Shown: in pieces, positions 6,095 through 13,857 of the stretch
Position numbering within the stretch: the stretch's first letter is position 1
How the letters are laid out: every line of letters starts with the position of its first letter
Assembly: GCA_016183835.1 (NCBI GenBank)
Contig: JACPDV010000133.1
Location: forward strand, 1 to 14,435
Length of the DNA stretch: 14,435 bases
Direction: 5' to 3'
Source of the DNA: Armatimonadota bacterium
Lineage (GTDB): Bacteria > Armatimonadota > UBA10988
Notes under the pieces: model-generated
Told to the model about the DNA's origin: nothing
Database searches by the model: none
Seen by the model: the letters and a program-made list of their open reading frames with translations, nothing else
Program-made: the position numbers and the translations under genes

Positions 6095-7384
6095 ATGCGT
6101 ATCCTCTCCAGCAGCGACGAAGAGGCCGTGCTCGAGGCCCTGCAGCGCGGCGAGCCATCCAGCCTGGCAGCGTCCGACGCCGCCATGCAGTTGATCGCCG
6201 AGGTGTCCGAGCGCGGCGACGACGCGCTGGTGGACCACGCCCGGCGGTTCGACTCACCGGCCATGTCCAAACGCCGGCTCGCCGTGGACCCGGAGAAGAT
6301 CGACGCGGCGCTCGACGAGGTGGAGCCCGAGTTCGTCGAGGCCGCCGAACGCGCGATCGAGAACCTCCGCGCGTTCCACGCCCGGCAGCTTCGCCCCGAC
6401 TGGTTCATCCCCGGCGGTGACGGCATGGTGGGGCAGCGCTATGTGCCCATCGAGCGGGTCGGGCTCTACGTGCCGGGCGGCGCGGCGCCGCTCTGCTCCA
6501 CGCTGATCCACCTGGCGGTCCCGGCGCAGATGGCCGGAGTGTCCGAGATCGCCGTCTGCACGCCGGCGCAGCGGAATGGCTCGGCGGACCAGCACGTGCT
6601 CGCCGTGGCCGCGCTGCTGGAGCTCGACGAGATCTACCTGGTCGGGGGCGCCAGCGCCGTCGCCGCGCTGGCCATCGGCACCGAGACGATCCCCAAGGTG
6701 GACTTCATCGCCGGGCCGGGGAACGACTACGTCACCGCCGCCAAGCGCCTGCTCTTCGGCATGGTGGGGATCGACAGCCTGGCCGGGCCGACCGAGGTGA
6801 TCGTCATCGCCGACGAGGATGCTGAGCCGGCGATGGTGGCGGCGGACCTCCTGGCGCAGGCCGAGCACCCCGGCGGGCGGCCGATCCTGCTCACCGACTC
6901 GCAGACCCTGGCCGAGCAGACGGTATTCGAGGTGCGGCGCCAGCTCACCGACCTGCCCACCGCGGCCATCGCCTCGGAGAGCTTCGAGAAGAACGGTGTG
7001 ATCGTGGTCACCGAGGATGTGTTCGAGGCGCTCCAGATCGCCAACCTCTTTGCGCCCGAGCACCTCGAGCTGCTCCTCCCCAATGCGCAGCACTACCTGG
7101 GTCTGGTGGAGAACGCCGGCGCGGTGTTCCTCGGCCCCTGGAGCCCCGAGGCCCTCGGCGACTACGTGGCCGGGCCGAGCCACGTGCTGCCCACTGACGG
7201 CACCGCCCGCTTCGCCTCGCCGGTGGGTGTGGAGACCTTCCTCAAGCGCATGAGTCTGATAGCCTACGGGCCGGGCCAGCTCGCGCTCGACGCCGACGCC
7301 GCCATCGTGCTGGCACGCGCCGAGGGGCTCGAAGCCCATGCCCGCAGCCTCGAAATCCGCTTCCAAGCGGACGACGAGGAGTAG
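6095..7384 (+). CDS. hisD: Histidinol dehydrogenase
   Basis: A 429-residue protein, the usual length. It catalyses the last two steps of histidine synthesis, oxidising L-histidinol to L-histidine with two NAD. Signature blocks are VPGGAAPLCSTLIHLAVPAQ (126-145), FIAGPGNDYVTAAKRL (204-219) and DSLAGPTEVIVIADE (227-241). By comparison with the E. coli enzyme, zinc ligands are Gln255 and His258 (in LAQAEHPGG), Asp356 (in LGDYVAGPSHVLPT) and His415 near the C terminus; the acid-base pair is Glu322-His323 (in FAPEHLEL). All are intact. GGAG lies 6 nt before the ATG. It is the first gene of a two-gene unit with hisB, 13 nt downstream; the rest of the his pathway is not in this window. Confidence 0.97.
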   Translation: MRILSSSDEEAVLEALQRGEPSSLAASDAAMQLIAEVSERGDDALVDHARRFDSPAMSKRRLAVDPEKIDAALDEVEPEFVEAAERAIENLRAFHARQLRPDWFIPGGDGMVGQRYVPIERVGLYVPGGAAPLCSTLIHLAVPAQMAGVSEIAVCTPAQRNGSADQHVLAVAALLELDEIYLVGGASAVAALAIGTETIPKVDFIAGPGNDYVTAAKRLLFGMVGIDSLAGPTEVIVIADEDAEPAMVAADLLAQAEHPGGRPILLTDSQTLAEQTVFEVRRQLTDLPTAAIASESFEKNGVIVVTEDVFEALQIANLFAPEHLELLLPNAQHYLGLVENAGAVFLGPWSPEALGDYVAGPSHVLPTDGTARFASPVGVETFLKRMSLIAYGPGQLALDADAAIVLARAEGLEAHARSLEIRFQADDEE

Positions 7385-7397
7385 GAGGGCGGGTGCC

Positions 7398-7982
7398 ATG
7401 CCACGCCAGGCCGAGATCCACCGCCGCACCGCCGAGACCGATATCCACCTCCGGCTCGAGCTCGACGCCGCCGGCGCCGGCGACATCGCCACGGGCGTCG
7501 GGTTCCTCGATCACATGCTCACGCTCTTCGCCCGGCACGGGCTGTTCGACCTGGCCGTGACCTGCCGCGGCGACACCGGCGTGGACGATCACCACAGCGT
7601 GGAGGACGTCGGCATCGTGCTCGGCCAGGCCTTCGCCGAGGCGCTCGGCGACAAAGCCGGGATCACGCGCTACGGCAGCTTCACCTGCCCCATGGACGAG
7701 GCGCTGGTGGCGGCCCACGTGGACCTCTCCGGCCGCGCCTACCTGGTCTACGCGCTGGACCTGGGCGGCAAGATCGGCACGTTCGACGCCGAGCTGGTGC
7801 GCGAGTTCTTCCAGGCTTTCGCCGCCCACGCGCTGTGCAACCTGCACGTCAGGCAGCTCGCCGGCACGAACCGCCACCACATCGCCGAGGCGGCCTTCAA
7901 GGCGGTGGCCAGGGCGCTCGATCGCGCGACGCGGATCGATCCTCGGGTGAGCGGTGTGCCGAGCACCAAGGGCACGCTGTAG
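7398..7982 (+). CDS. hisB: Imidazoleglycerol-phosphate dehydratase
   Basis: A 194-residue monofunctional HisB (no N-terminal histidinol phosphatase). It dehydrates imidazole glycerol phosphate to imidazole acetol phosphate, using two manganese ions. The two duplicated metal motifs are visible: DDHHSVEDVGIVLGQAF at 63-79 and NRHHIAEAAFKAVARAL at 158-174. DHML at 38-41, FTCPMDEA and HVDLSGR are also typical, and the C terminus ends PSTKGTL, the classical HisB end. The open frame extends back to 7338 inside hisD, but ATG 7398 is chosen because AGGAGG (7383-7388) lies 9 nt upstream, overlapping the hisD stop codon. This tight spacing indicates co-translation. It ends 1 nt from the stop of the convergent lipoprotein gene. 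Confidence 0.97.
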   Translation: MPRQAEIHRRTAETDIHLRLELDAAGAGDIATGVGFLDHMLTLFARHGLFDLAVTCRGDTGVDDHHSVEDVGIVLGQAFAEALGDKAGITRYGSFTCPMDEALVAAHVDLSGRAYLVYALDLGGKIGTFDAELVREFFQAFAAHALCNLHVRQLAGTNRHHIAEAAFKAVARALDRATRIDPRVSGVPSTKGTL

Positions 7983-7983
7983 A

Positions 7984-9537
7984 CTACGGCGCGGGGGCGG
8001 GGGCCTGCTCCACCGGGCCCGCCGCGCCGCCGGCGGGAGGCGGAGCTGGGCTCAGCCGCTTCGACGTCTCCTCGATGGCCCGCGAGAGCGTGTCGGACAG
8101 GTAGTCGAAAGCGGCCTGGTCGCGGTGGCTCAAGCCGGTCCGCTGCTCCTTCTGCGCCACCTCCAGCTCGCCGCCGCGGAGCGTGGGCACCGGCACCAGC
8201 CGCCCGTTGATCCCGAGCGCCGGCGCCGGCCAGGCGGCGGAGACGGTGAGCGGCTCGATCCGGTCGTCACTGAGCAGGAAGGTGTCGGCCAGGTACGCCT
8301 GCGGCAGCCGGATGGTGAGCGTGACGGCCTGCCGCCGGCCGAGCTGGGCTGCCGCTTCGGTCGAGAACGGCCTGGCCAGCGGCTGCACCGCGCCCGCGCC
8401 GCCGGGCGGGAAGAGTTTGAACAGGTCGGGCAGCCCGGCGCCGGCGGCGGCCTTCGCGGCACGGGCGGCGACCTCGCGCAGCGGAGTGCCCGGCTGCACG
8501 CCGGCCAGCACGGCGGCGTACAGCCGCCGGGCGATCACGGCCGCATCCACGGCGGCGGAGTTGGGCTGAGGGACCAGACTGCGCCCGAGCGTGGTGCAGA
8601 TGCCGCCGCGGGCTGCGGAGACGTGGACAGCCACGCCGTGCGCCAGGGCGTGAGAGCCGCCGCGGACGAAGCCGTCGCCGGCCAGCCGGTCGAGGGCGGT
8701 CACGCGCACATCGCGCGGCTCGGCGCAGAGCGCGGCGTGGCGGGCGGTGGGCCGGTCGCGGAGCCCTTGCTCGGTGTCTGAGGCGGCGGCGGCGGCGAGC
8801 TCTTCGGCCACGGCCTTGGCCACCGCGGCGGACAGGTCGCGGAGCATCTGCTGCTGCGGGTCGGGCAGGGCGAGCTGCAGCTCGGCGAGCGCGTCGCCGC
8901 AGTTCTCGGTGCCGGGCCGCGGCAGGTCCGAGGCGATCACCCCGTCGCCGACCAGGCTGCGCAGCGCCTGCACGGGGGCGGCGGGATCGCGGCCCAGGTC
9001 CCAGCGGTAGGTGCGCCCCACGATGTCGAGCCCGCGGAGCGCGGTGCGGGCGGCCTCGAGGGTGTCGGTGGGCGCGAGCACGAGCACCTGGTCGCTGAGC
9101 ACGGCGAGCACGGTGGGCGGCGCGTCGGCGGCGAGGCGGTTGTCGGCGCCGGCGGTGAGCCAGGCGTAGTTGGCCGGCTCCGCGACGAGGAGTGCCGCGC
9201 GGTGGGTCTCGGCGAGCCAGCCGCGGACGCGCTCGACGGCGGCCTGGTGGGCGGCGGCGAGCTGGTCGGCGGTCCAGGGCGAGAGGGCCTGCGGAGTCGG
9301 CGCTGCGGAAGCGATCGGGAGTCCGCTGGGTGGCTCGAGCGGGGGCAGGGCGGCGGGAAGCGCGGGCGGCGCGGGCGCGGCCGGCCGGGCGGGCCGGGCG
9401 GGCGCGGCGCCGGTGGTCCGCTCGACCAAGGGGATGGAATCGGCCGGCCGGGGCTGCGGCTTGAACTGGATGTCGCAACCCGTGAGGACGAACGCCAGAG
9501 CGGTGGCGATGGGGGCCCAACGGGCCGCCAGGGACAT
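7984..9537 (-). CDS. M24 peptidase-like lipoprotein, probably catalytically inactive
   Basis: A 517-residue protein with a lipoprotein signal peptide (FVLTGC, Cys21), a Pro/Ala-rich linker at about 43-84, a folded body at about 87-495 and a Pro/Ala-rich tail at 496-517. The body resembles the two-domain layout of creatinase/aminopeptidase P (M24): an N-terminal part with ALLVAEPANYAWLTAGADNR (115-134), and a C-terminal 'pita-bread' part with AVHVSAARGGICTTLGRSLV and VLAGVQPGTPLREVAARAAKAA. The five Asp/His/Glu metal ligands of active M24 enzymes are not found in their usual contexts, so peptidase activity is doubtful. It probably faces the periplasm or outer surface. The ATG at 9537 has GGGAG 8 nt upstream and a likely promoter at 9562-9590. 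The family call is moderately sure; the gene itself is certain. Confidence 0.68.
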   Translation of the reverse strand: MSLAARWAPIATALAFVLTGCDIQFKPQPRPADSIPLVERTTGAAPARPARPAAPAPPALPAALPPLEPPSGLPIASAAPTPQALSPWTADQLAAAHQAAVERVRGWLAETHRAALLVAEPANYAWLTAGADNRLAADAPPTVLAVLSDQVLVLAPTDTLEAARTALRGLDIVGRTYRWDLGRDPAAPVQALRSLVGDGVIASDLPRPGTENCGDALAELQLALPDPQQQMLRDLSAAVAKAVAEELAAAAASDTEQGLRDRPTARHAALCAEPRDVRVTALDRLAGDGFVRGGSHALAHGVAVHVSAARGGICTTLGRSLVPQPNSAAVDAAVIARRLYAAVLAGVQPGTPLREVAARAAKAAAGAGLPDLFKLFPPGGAGAVQPLARPFSTEAAAQLGRRQAVTLTIRLPQAYLADTFLLSDDRIEPLTVSAAWPAPALGINGRLVPVPTLRGGELEVAQKEQRTGLSHRDQAAFDYLSDTLSRAIEETSKRLSPAPPPAGGAAGPVEQAPAPAP

Positions 9538-9561
9538 CGGTGCGCTCCCTTCGGACGGGTT

Positions 9562-9590
9562 AGCCTAACACGCCCGGGAGCGAGCGTCAA
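9562..9590 (-). promoter_or_regulatory. Predicted promoter for the M24-like lipoprotein gene
   Basis: On the minus strand TTGACG (9590-9585) and TAGGCT (9567-9562) are 17 nt apart; the -35 box is 5/6 and the -10 box is weak (3/6). It is back to back with the rightward promoter at 9594-9623. Confidence 0.4.
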
Positions 9591-9593
9591 CGA

Positions 9594-9623
9594 TTGACAA
9601 ACCCGCGCGGGATGCGGTAGACT
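9594..9623 (+). promoter_or_regulatory. Predicted promoter for the patatin-led operon
   Basis: TTGACA at 9594-9599 matches the -35 consensus exactly; TAGACT at 9618-9623 is 4/6 for the -10 box, with an 18-nt spacer. The transcript would start near 9630. The gene start at 9657 has GGGAGG at 9643-9648, 8 nt upstream. Confidence 0.6.
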
Positions 9624-9656
9624 CACCGCCTCTATCCCCCTTGGGAGGCCACCGAG

Positions 9657-11078
9657 ATGCCGTCACGGAAGTCCTCGGGTGCCGGCCGCGAGAAGCTGGC
9701 GGTCGTGTTGAGCGGAAACGCGGCCCGAGCCGCGGCGCATCTGGGCGCACTCCAGAGTGTGGTGGACGCGGGCCTCGAGCCCGGGGTCGTCGTGGGTGTC
9801 TCCGGGGGTGCGATCGCCGGCGCGCTGTACGCCGCCACCGGCTCCGCCGAGGCGGCCCGGGACCAGCTCTACCGGTTCGTCGAGCAGCATTCCTGGCAGG
9901 ACCTGGCCGACATCGATTTCGCGGCGCTCGCCGCCCTCCGCACCCGGCCCTACGAGGTCAGCGGGTTCCTCAAGGGCGCCAAGCTGCTCGAGACGCTCCT
10001 CGCCACCGCCCTCGGGCACCGCGGGTTCCAGCATCTCGACGTGCCGCTCTTCATCGTCGGCGCCGACCTCAACAGCGGGCGCGAGGTGGTGTTCTGCGCT
10101 CAGACCCAGGCCGAGCTGGGTGAGCAGGCGGCCTACCGGGTCTTCGCCCGGGCGCCGGAGGACTTGGAGCGGGTCAACGTGGCCGCCGCATGCCGCGCGA
10201 GCTGCGCGGTGCCGGGGCTCGTTCAGCCACTCAGCCTCGACTACATGTGCGTGGTCGACGGCACCCTCCGCCTCCGCCGTGCGCTGGCCGTGGCCGCGGC
10301 GCAGAAGGGCGTGAAGCGCATTCTCTGGCTCCACGCCGGGCTCGACGAGAACGACAACTACAGCCTGGTCACCGACTACGCCGGGCAGAGCTTCGCCGCC
10401 GGGCTGAGCCAGGCGCTGACGCTGGCCGCCGCCGACCAGTTCGACCCCCATACCGCCGACCCGGCGTTGGACGGGATCGCGGTGCGCTATGTCAACCTGG
10501 CCACGAGCGGCATCGGCACGGTCGAGCTGACCAAGACGCAGCAGCTCGTGGAGAGCGGGCGGCGGAGCGTCGGGGCGATCCTGGCCAAGGGCGATGTGTT
10601 CGCGATGCCGGCGGCCGAGCTGAAGGCGGCGCTGGAGGCGGATGTGCACCCGGTGGACGGGGCGCGCTGGGGCGTGACGGTGGGCGCCGGGCGCGACCTC
10701 GTGGCGGTGACCGACCTGATGCCGCCGGCGCAGCAGGAGTTCGGCTACGAGTTCGATGACTACCTGCAGCAGCAGGGCGCGGCCAAGCTGGCGCCGCGCG
10801 AGCCGCAGGCCACCTCGCTGTGGGGCCGGCGGCTGGCCGAGCGCGAGGTGGGGCTCCTCCGCCTCACCGGCCGCTCGCTCATGCAGAGTTGCGGGCTGCT
10901 GTGCAGGAGCGCGCGGCAGGGGCTGCGGATCGCCTGCGCGGCGATCCGGCTCGATCAGGCGTGGGCCTCGCTGGCGGAGGCCGTGGGTCGCGGCGCCCTG
11001 TCGGTCCGTCAGACACTCGGCCCGGCGCCGAAGAAGCGCGCCGCGGAGGCCACGCCGCCCGCCGACGAGTCAGCCTGA
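9657..11078 (+). CDS. Patatin-like phospholipase family protein with altered oxyanion loop
   Basis: A 473-residue protein with a patatin domain at about 13-215. The Ser/Asp dyad is present: Ser49 in GVSGG (47-51) and Asp201 in VVDGT. The block AACRASCAVPGLVQPL (177-192) matches the conserved family ASxAxP region. The N-terminal oxyanion loop, normally GGGxRG, reads GNAARA at 20-25; the arginine stays but glycines are lost, and the usual DGG after the aspartate is DGT. Patatin-family enzymes hydrolyse acyl esters of lipids; here activity may be reduced or changed. Residues about 230-370 are family-typical C-terminal helix/strand material; 385-455 is amphipathic and ends with a basic KKRAAE tail. 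It leads a five-gene rightward cluster, 5 nt before the nucleotidyltransferase gene. It is divergent from the M24-like lipoprotein. Confidence 0.82.
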   Translation: MPSRKSSGAGREKLAVVLSGNAARAAAHLGALQSVVDAGLEPGVVVGVSGGAIAGALYAATGSAEAARDQLYRFVEQHSWQDLADIDFAALAALRTRPYEVSGFLKGAKLLETLLATALGHRGFQHLDVPLFIVGADLNSGREVVFCAQTQAELGEQAAYRVFARAPEDLERVNVAAACRASCAVPGLVQPLSLDYMCVVDGTLRLRRALAVAAAQKGVKRILWLHAGLDENDNYSLVTDYAGQSFAAGLSQALTLAAADQFDPHTADPALDGIAVRYVNLATSGIGTVELTKTQQLVESGRRSVGAILAKGDVFAMPAAELKAALEADVHPVDGARWGVTVGAGRDLVAVTDLMPPAQQEFGYEFDDYLQQQGAAKLAPREPQATSLWGRRLAEREVGLLRLTGRSLMQSCGLLCRSARQGLRIACAAIRLDQAWASLAEAVGRGALSVRQTLGPAPKKRAAEATPPADESA

Positions 11079-11083
11079 GCACC

Positions 11084-12197
11084 ATGACGCTGGTCGCCCA
11101 GCTCGCCGCGTACTGCGCCGATTGCGGGCGCGAGGCGTATGTGGTCGGCGGGTGCATCCGTGACCGGCTCCTCGGCCGGCCCTACCCCGATGTCGATGTG
11201 ACCGCGCGCGGCGCCTCTTCGCTCGGGCGCGCGTTCGCCCGAGCGCACCACCACCTGCTGGTGCCGCTGGACCTCGAGCGCGGCACCTACCGGGTGGTCT
11301 CCCGTGGGCCGGCCGGGCAGATCGATCTCGCCGAGATGCAAGGCGACATCGCCGCCGACCTGGCGCTGCGCGACTTCACCGTCAACGCCATCGCCTGCCC
11401 GCTGGCCATGTGGCTGGAGCCCGAGCCCGCGTGGATCGATCCGCTCGGCGGGCAGGCCGACCTCGCAGCGGGCCGGATCCGTGCCGCCGGCGAGCGCAGC
11501 CTGCTCGACGACCCGCTCCGCGCGCTCCGGGCTCATCGGTTCCCACCAGGAGTGGCTGCCGCTCCTGGCCGCGGACGGCGCGGCCGAGGCGGTCGCGGCG
11601 CTGGACTCCGCCGCCGTGCTGGCGGTGCTCCTGCCCGAGCTGGAGAGCGGCGCGGCGCGGCGGGTGGCCCGCCTCGACGAGCTGCTCCCCGTGTACCGGG
11701 CGCGGCCCGAGACCGCGGAGTGGCTGGCGGCGGGCGACTGCCTCCCGCTGCTCCGCTTCGCGGCGCTGCTCGGGCCGGGCGACGGCGAGGGCGCATGGCT
11801 GGCGCAGCGGTTTGCCCTGAGCCGGGCGGAGCGGCGCACGCTGCGCGCGATGCGGGCGCTGCCGGGCGAGCCGGCCGGCCGCGAGACGGCGGCGCGGCTG
11901 GTGTTCGAGCACGGTGCGACGGCGCTCGGCGTGCCGGCGGTGGCGTTCGCGGCGGGGTGCCTGGGTCGCGAGGCGGCGGAGAGGATCCTGCGCGTGGTGG
12001 CCGAAGAGGTCCTGCCCGTCTGGCGGCGCCCGCCGCTGATCGGCGGGGAGGATTTGCAGGTGGAGCTGGGCCGGTCGCCGGGGCCGCTCTTCCGCGGTGC
12101 GCTGTCGGCCGTGCGGCGCGCGGAGCTGGCGGGCACGGTCACGGGGCGCGAGGCCGCGTTGGCGCTCGCGGAGGCATGGTTCGCGGCGCATGAGTGA
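11084..12197 (+). pseudogene. CCA/poly(A)-polymerase-type nucleotidyltransferase, frame-disrupted
   Basis: The gene starts at ATG 11084 and has all head motifs of a class II tRNA nucleotidyltransferase: VVGGCIRDRL (20-29), catalytic DVD at 36-38, ALRDFTVNAIA (94-104), DPLGG (119-123) and LLDDPLRALRA (140-150). After about 11540 this frame turns into Arg/Gly-rich nonsense, although it stays open to 12193. The rest of the protein continues in the frame +1 from it, ending at TGA 12195-12197; it includes LAVLLPEL and a typical C-terminal end (PPLIGGEDLQVELG, then a PGPLFRG block). The region normally between the RALRA block and LLPEL is about 31 codons here against about 55-60 in relatives I recall, so a deletion that breaks frame is likely. 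It could be a true pseudogene, a sequencing/assembly error, or, less likely, recoding. Because tRNA-Lys here lacks CCA, such an enzyme should be needed. Confidence 0.75.
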
Positions 12198-12936
12198 GCT
12201 GGTCGACATCTCGGTGGTGATCCCTGCCTACTGCGAGGAACAGCGGCTCGGCCCGACGCTGTCGCGGATGCGCGAGTACCTGACGCAGCGCGGCGGCACG
12301 GCTGAGATCATCGTCGTAGACGACGGCAGCGCCGACCACACCAGCGGCGTGGCGCGCGAGAGCTTGGCCGGATATCCGCGGCACGAGGTGCTGCGCAACG
12401 AGCCGAACGCGGGCAAGGGCGCCTCGGTGCGCCGCGGGATGCTCGCCGCCGCCGGCGAGGTCGTGCTGTTCAGCGACGCGGACCTGTCCACGCCCATCGA
12501 AGAGATGGAGAAGCTGCTGGCGGCGCACGCCGAGGGCGCGCACATCGCGGTCGGCTCGCGGGCGCTCCGCGAGAGCCGGATCGAGGTGCACCAGTCGCGC
12601 CTGCGTGAGACCATGGGCCGCTGCTTCAACCTCTTCATCCGCGCCTTCGTGCTGGGCGGCATCCGCGACACGCAGTGCGGGTTCAAGTCGTTCAAGCGCG
12701 AGACCATCGTGCCCATCTTCCGGCGGCAGACCATCGAGCGGTGGGGCTTCGACGTGGAGATCCTCTACATCGCCAGGCGGCTGGGCTACACGGTGGCGGA
12801 GGTGCCGGTGGTGTGGCGCAACGACGAGGCGACCAAAGTCAACGCCGGCGCCGACGGGCTGAAGATGCTCCGCGAGGCGCTGCAGGCCCGCCGGCTGCAC
12901 CGCGGGCTGACGCCGAACGACCGGGAGAACAACTGA
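12190..12936 (+). CDS. GT2 glycosyltransferase, dolichyl/polyprenyl-phosphate glucosyltransferase-like
   Basis: A 248-residue protein, complete for the ALG5/DPG-synthase-like GT2 subfamily. Motifs are ISVVIPAYCEEQRLGPTL (7-24), VVDDGSADHT (42-51), FSDADLSTPIEEM (94-106, the metal-binding DxD), SRLRETMGR, RDTQCGFKSF (159-168, with the subfamily DTQCGFK) and GFDVEILYIARRLG (186-199). Such enzymes move glucose or a related sugar from UDP-sugar to a polyprenyl phosphate at the inner face of the membrane, feeding glycan or lipid modification. There is no C-terminal transmembrane segment, so it is likely peripheral. The start ATG 12190 overlaps the end of the nucleotidyltransferase by 8 nt; no good Shine-Dalgarno lies at normal distance, so coupling is probable. 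The stop overlaps the next start by one base (TGATG). Confidence 0.9.
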   Translation: MSELVDISVVIPAYCEEQRLGPTLSRMREYLTQRGGTAEIIVVDDGSADHTSGVARESLAGYPRHEVLRNEPNAGKGASVRRGMLAAAGEVVLFSDADLSTPIEEMEKLLAAHAEGAHIAVGSRALRESRIEVHQSRLRETMGRCFNLFIRAFVLGGIRDTQCGFKSFKRETIVPIFRRQTIERWGFDVEILYIARRLGYTVAEVPVVWRNDEATKVNAGADGLKMLREALQARRLHRGLTPNDRENN

Positions 12937-13850
12937 TGGCGACGAAAACGGTCCTGGCTTCCATCAACGCCCGCCCCGAAGGCGGCGTGGACACCCCCGA
13001 GAACCTCGACAAGCTGACCACGAGCACGGAGCTGTGGGTCCGCCGGGCGGCACGGATGGGCGCGCGGATCCTGGCTTTCACCGAGGTCTACCCCCAGCTC
13101 AACCACCCCGGTGACGCGATGTTCGCCAACACCGAGCCGGCCGACGGCGGCAGCCTGTTGCGGGCCATCGACCTGGCCAGGAAGTACGATGTGGACATCG
13201 TCTGGCCGCGGTTCGAGGTTGGCACGGACGGGATGCGCAACTCCAGCATCTACATCGACCGCCACGGCGACGTGCTCGGCCGCTACTACAAGATGTTCCC
13301 CACCATCGGCGAGATCGACGCCGGCATCCTCCCCGGCGACGGCGGCGTGTGCGTTGAGAGCGAGTACGGCCGGATCGGCTTCGCCATCTGCTTCGACCTC
13401 AACTTCCAGGAGTTGCGCGACACTTACCGGCCGCTGGAGCCCGATGCGATCATCTTCTCCTCGATGTACCGCGGCGGGGTGAAGGTGGAGTTCTGGGCGG
13501 TGGACCTGGGCTGCTACATGGTCAGCTCGCACGGCACCGAGCTGGGCAAGATCGTCGACCGCGGCGGCCGGGTGCTGAAGGAAGCCACCTACGAGCTGCT
13601 GGTCACCGCCGAGGTGAACCTCAACTCGGTGCAGCTCCACATGGACTACAACTGGGGGAAGATGGACGAGATGCTGGCCAAGTACGGGCCGCAGCTCCAC
13701 TTCGACTACTACACGCCCGAGGCGCGCTACGTGATCACGAGCGACACCGTGCCCATCGGCGAGATCCTGCGCGAGTACGAGCTGCTGGGACTGAACGAGT
13801 ACTGGCGGCGCGCGAAGCAGCGCCGGCTGGAGAGTCTCGGGCAGGCCTGA
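12936..13850 (+). CDS. Carbon-nitrogen hydrolase (nitrilase superfamily)
   Basis: A 304-residue protein with the nitrilase-superfamily Glu-Lys-Cys triad: Glu50 in LAFTEVYPQ, Lys119 in RYYKMFPTIGE and Cys152 in GFAICFDLNFQELR. The alpha-beta-beta-alpha core is complete. Members cleave amides or N-carbamoyl groups (amidase, carbamylase, beta-ureidopropionase types); the substrate here cannot be assigned. Residues 235-304 form an Arg-, Tyr- and Glu-rich C-terminal extension, with EYELLGLNEYWRRAKQRRL, longer than the minimal fold and common in the family. It has no signal peptide, so it is cytoplasmic. Start ATG 12936 shares its A with the stop of the upstream gene; GGGAG lies 8 nt upstream. It is 7 nt before the next gene. 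The longer open frame from 12675 lies inside the glycosyltransferase and is rejected. Confidence 0.9.
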   Translation: MATKTVLASINARPEGGVDTPENLDKLTTSTELWVRRAARMGARILAFTEVYPQLNHPGDAMFANTEPADGGSLLRAIDLARKYDVDIVWPRFEVGTDGMRNSSIYIDRHGDVLGRYYKMFPTIGEIDAGILPGDGGVCVESEYGRIGFAICFDLNFQELRDTYRPLEPDAIIFSSMYRGGVKVEFWAVDLGCYMVSSHGTELGKIVDRGGRVLKEATYELLVTAEVNLNSVQLHMDYNWGKMDEMLAKYGPQLHFDYYTPEARYVITSDTVPIGEILREYELLGLNEYWRRAKQRRLESLGQA

Positions 13851-13857
13851 CGGGCGG

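Noticed and set aside
6003..6257. N-terminal extension of the GT2 glycosyltransferase to 6257
   Set aside because: The added 85 residues are Arg-rich, have no family similarity and are antisense to the well-supported start of hisD.
10820..12193. Single uninterrupted 457-residue frame across the nucleotidyltransferase region
   Set aside because: It begins inside the patatin gene, and after about 11540 it becomes Arg/Gly-rich nonsense, while the family-conserved C-terminal half lies in the +1 frame. The frame stays open because of high GC, not because it is coded.
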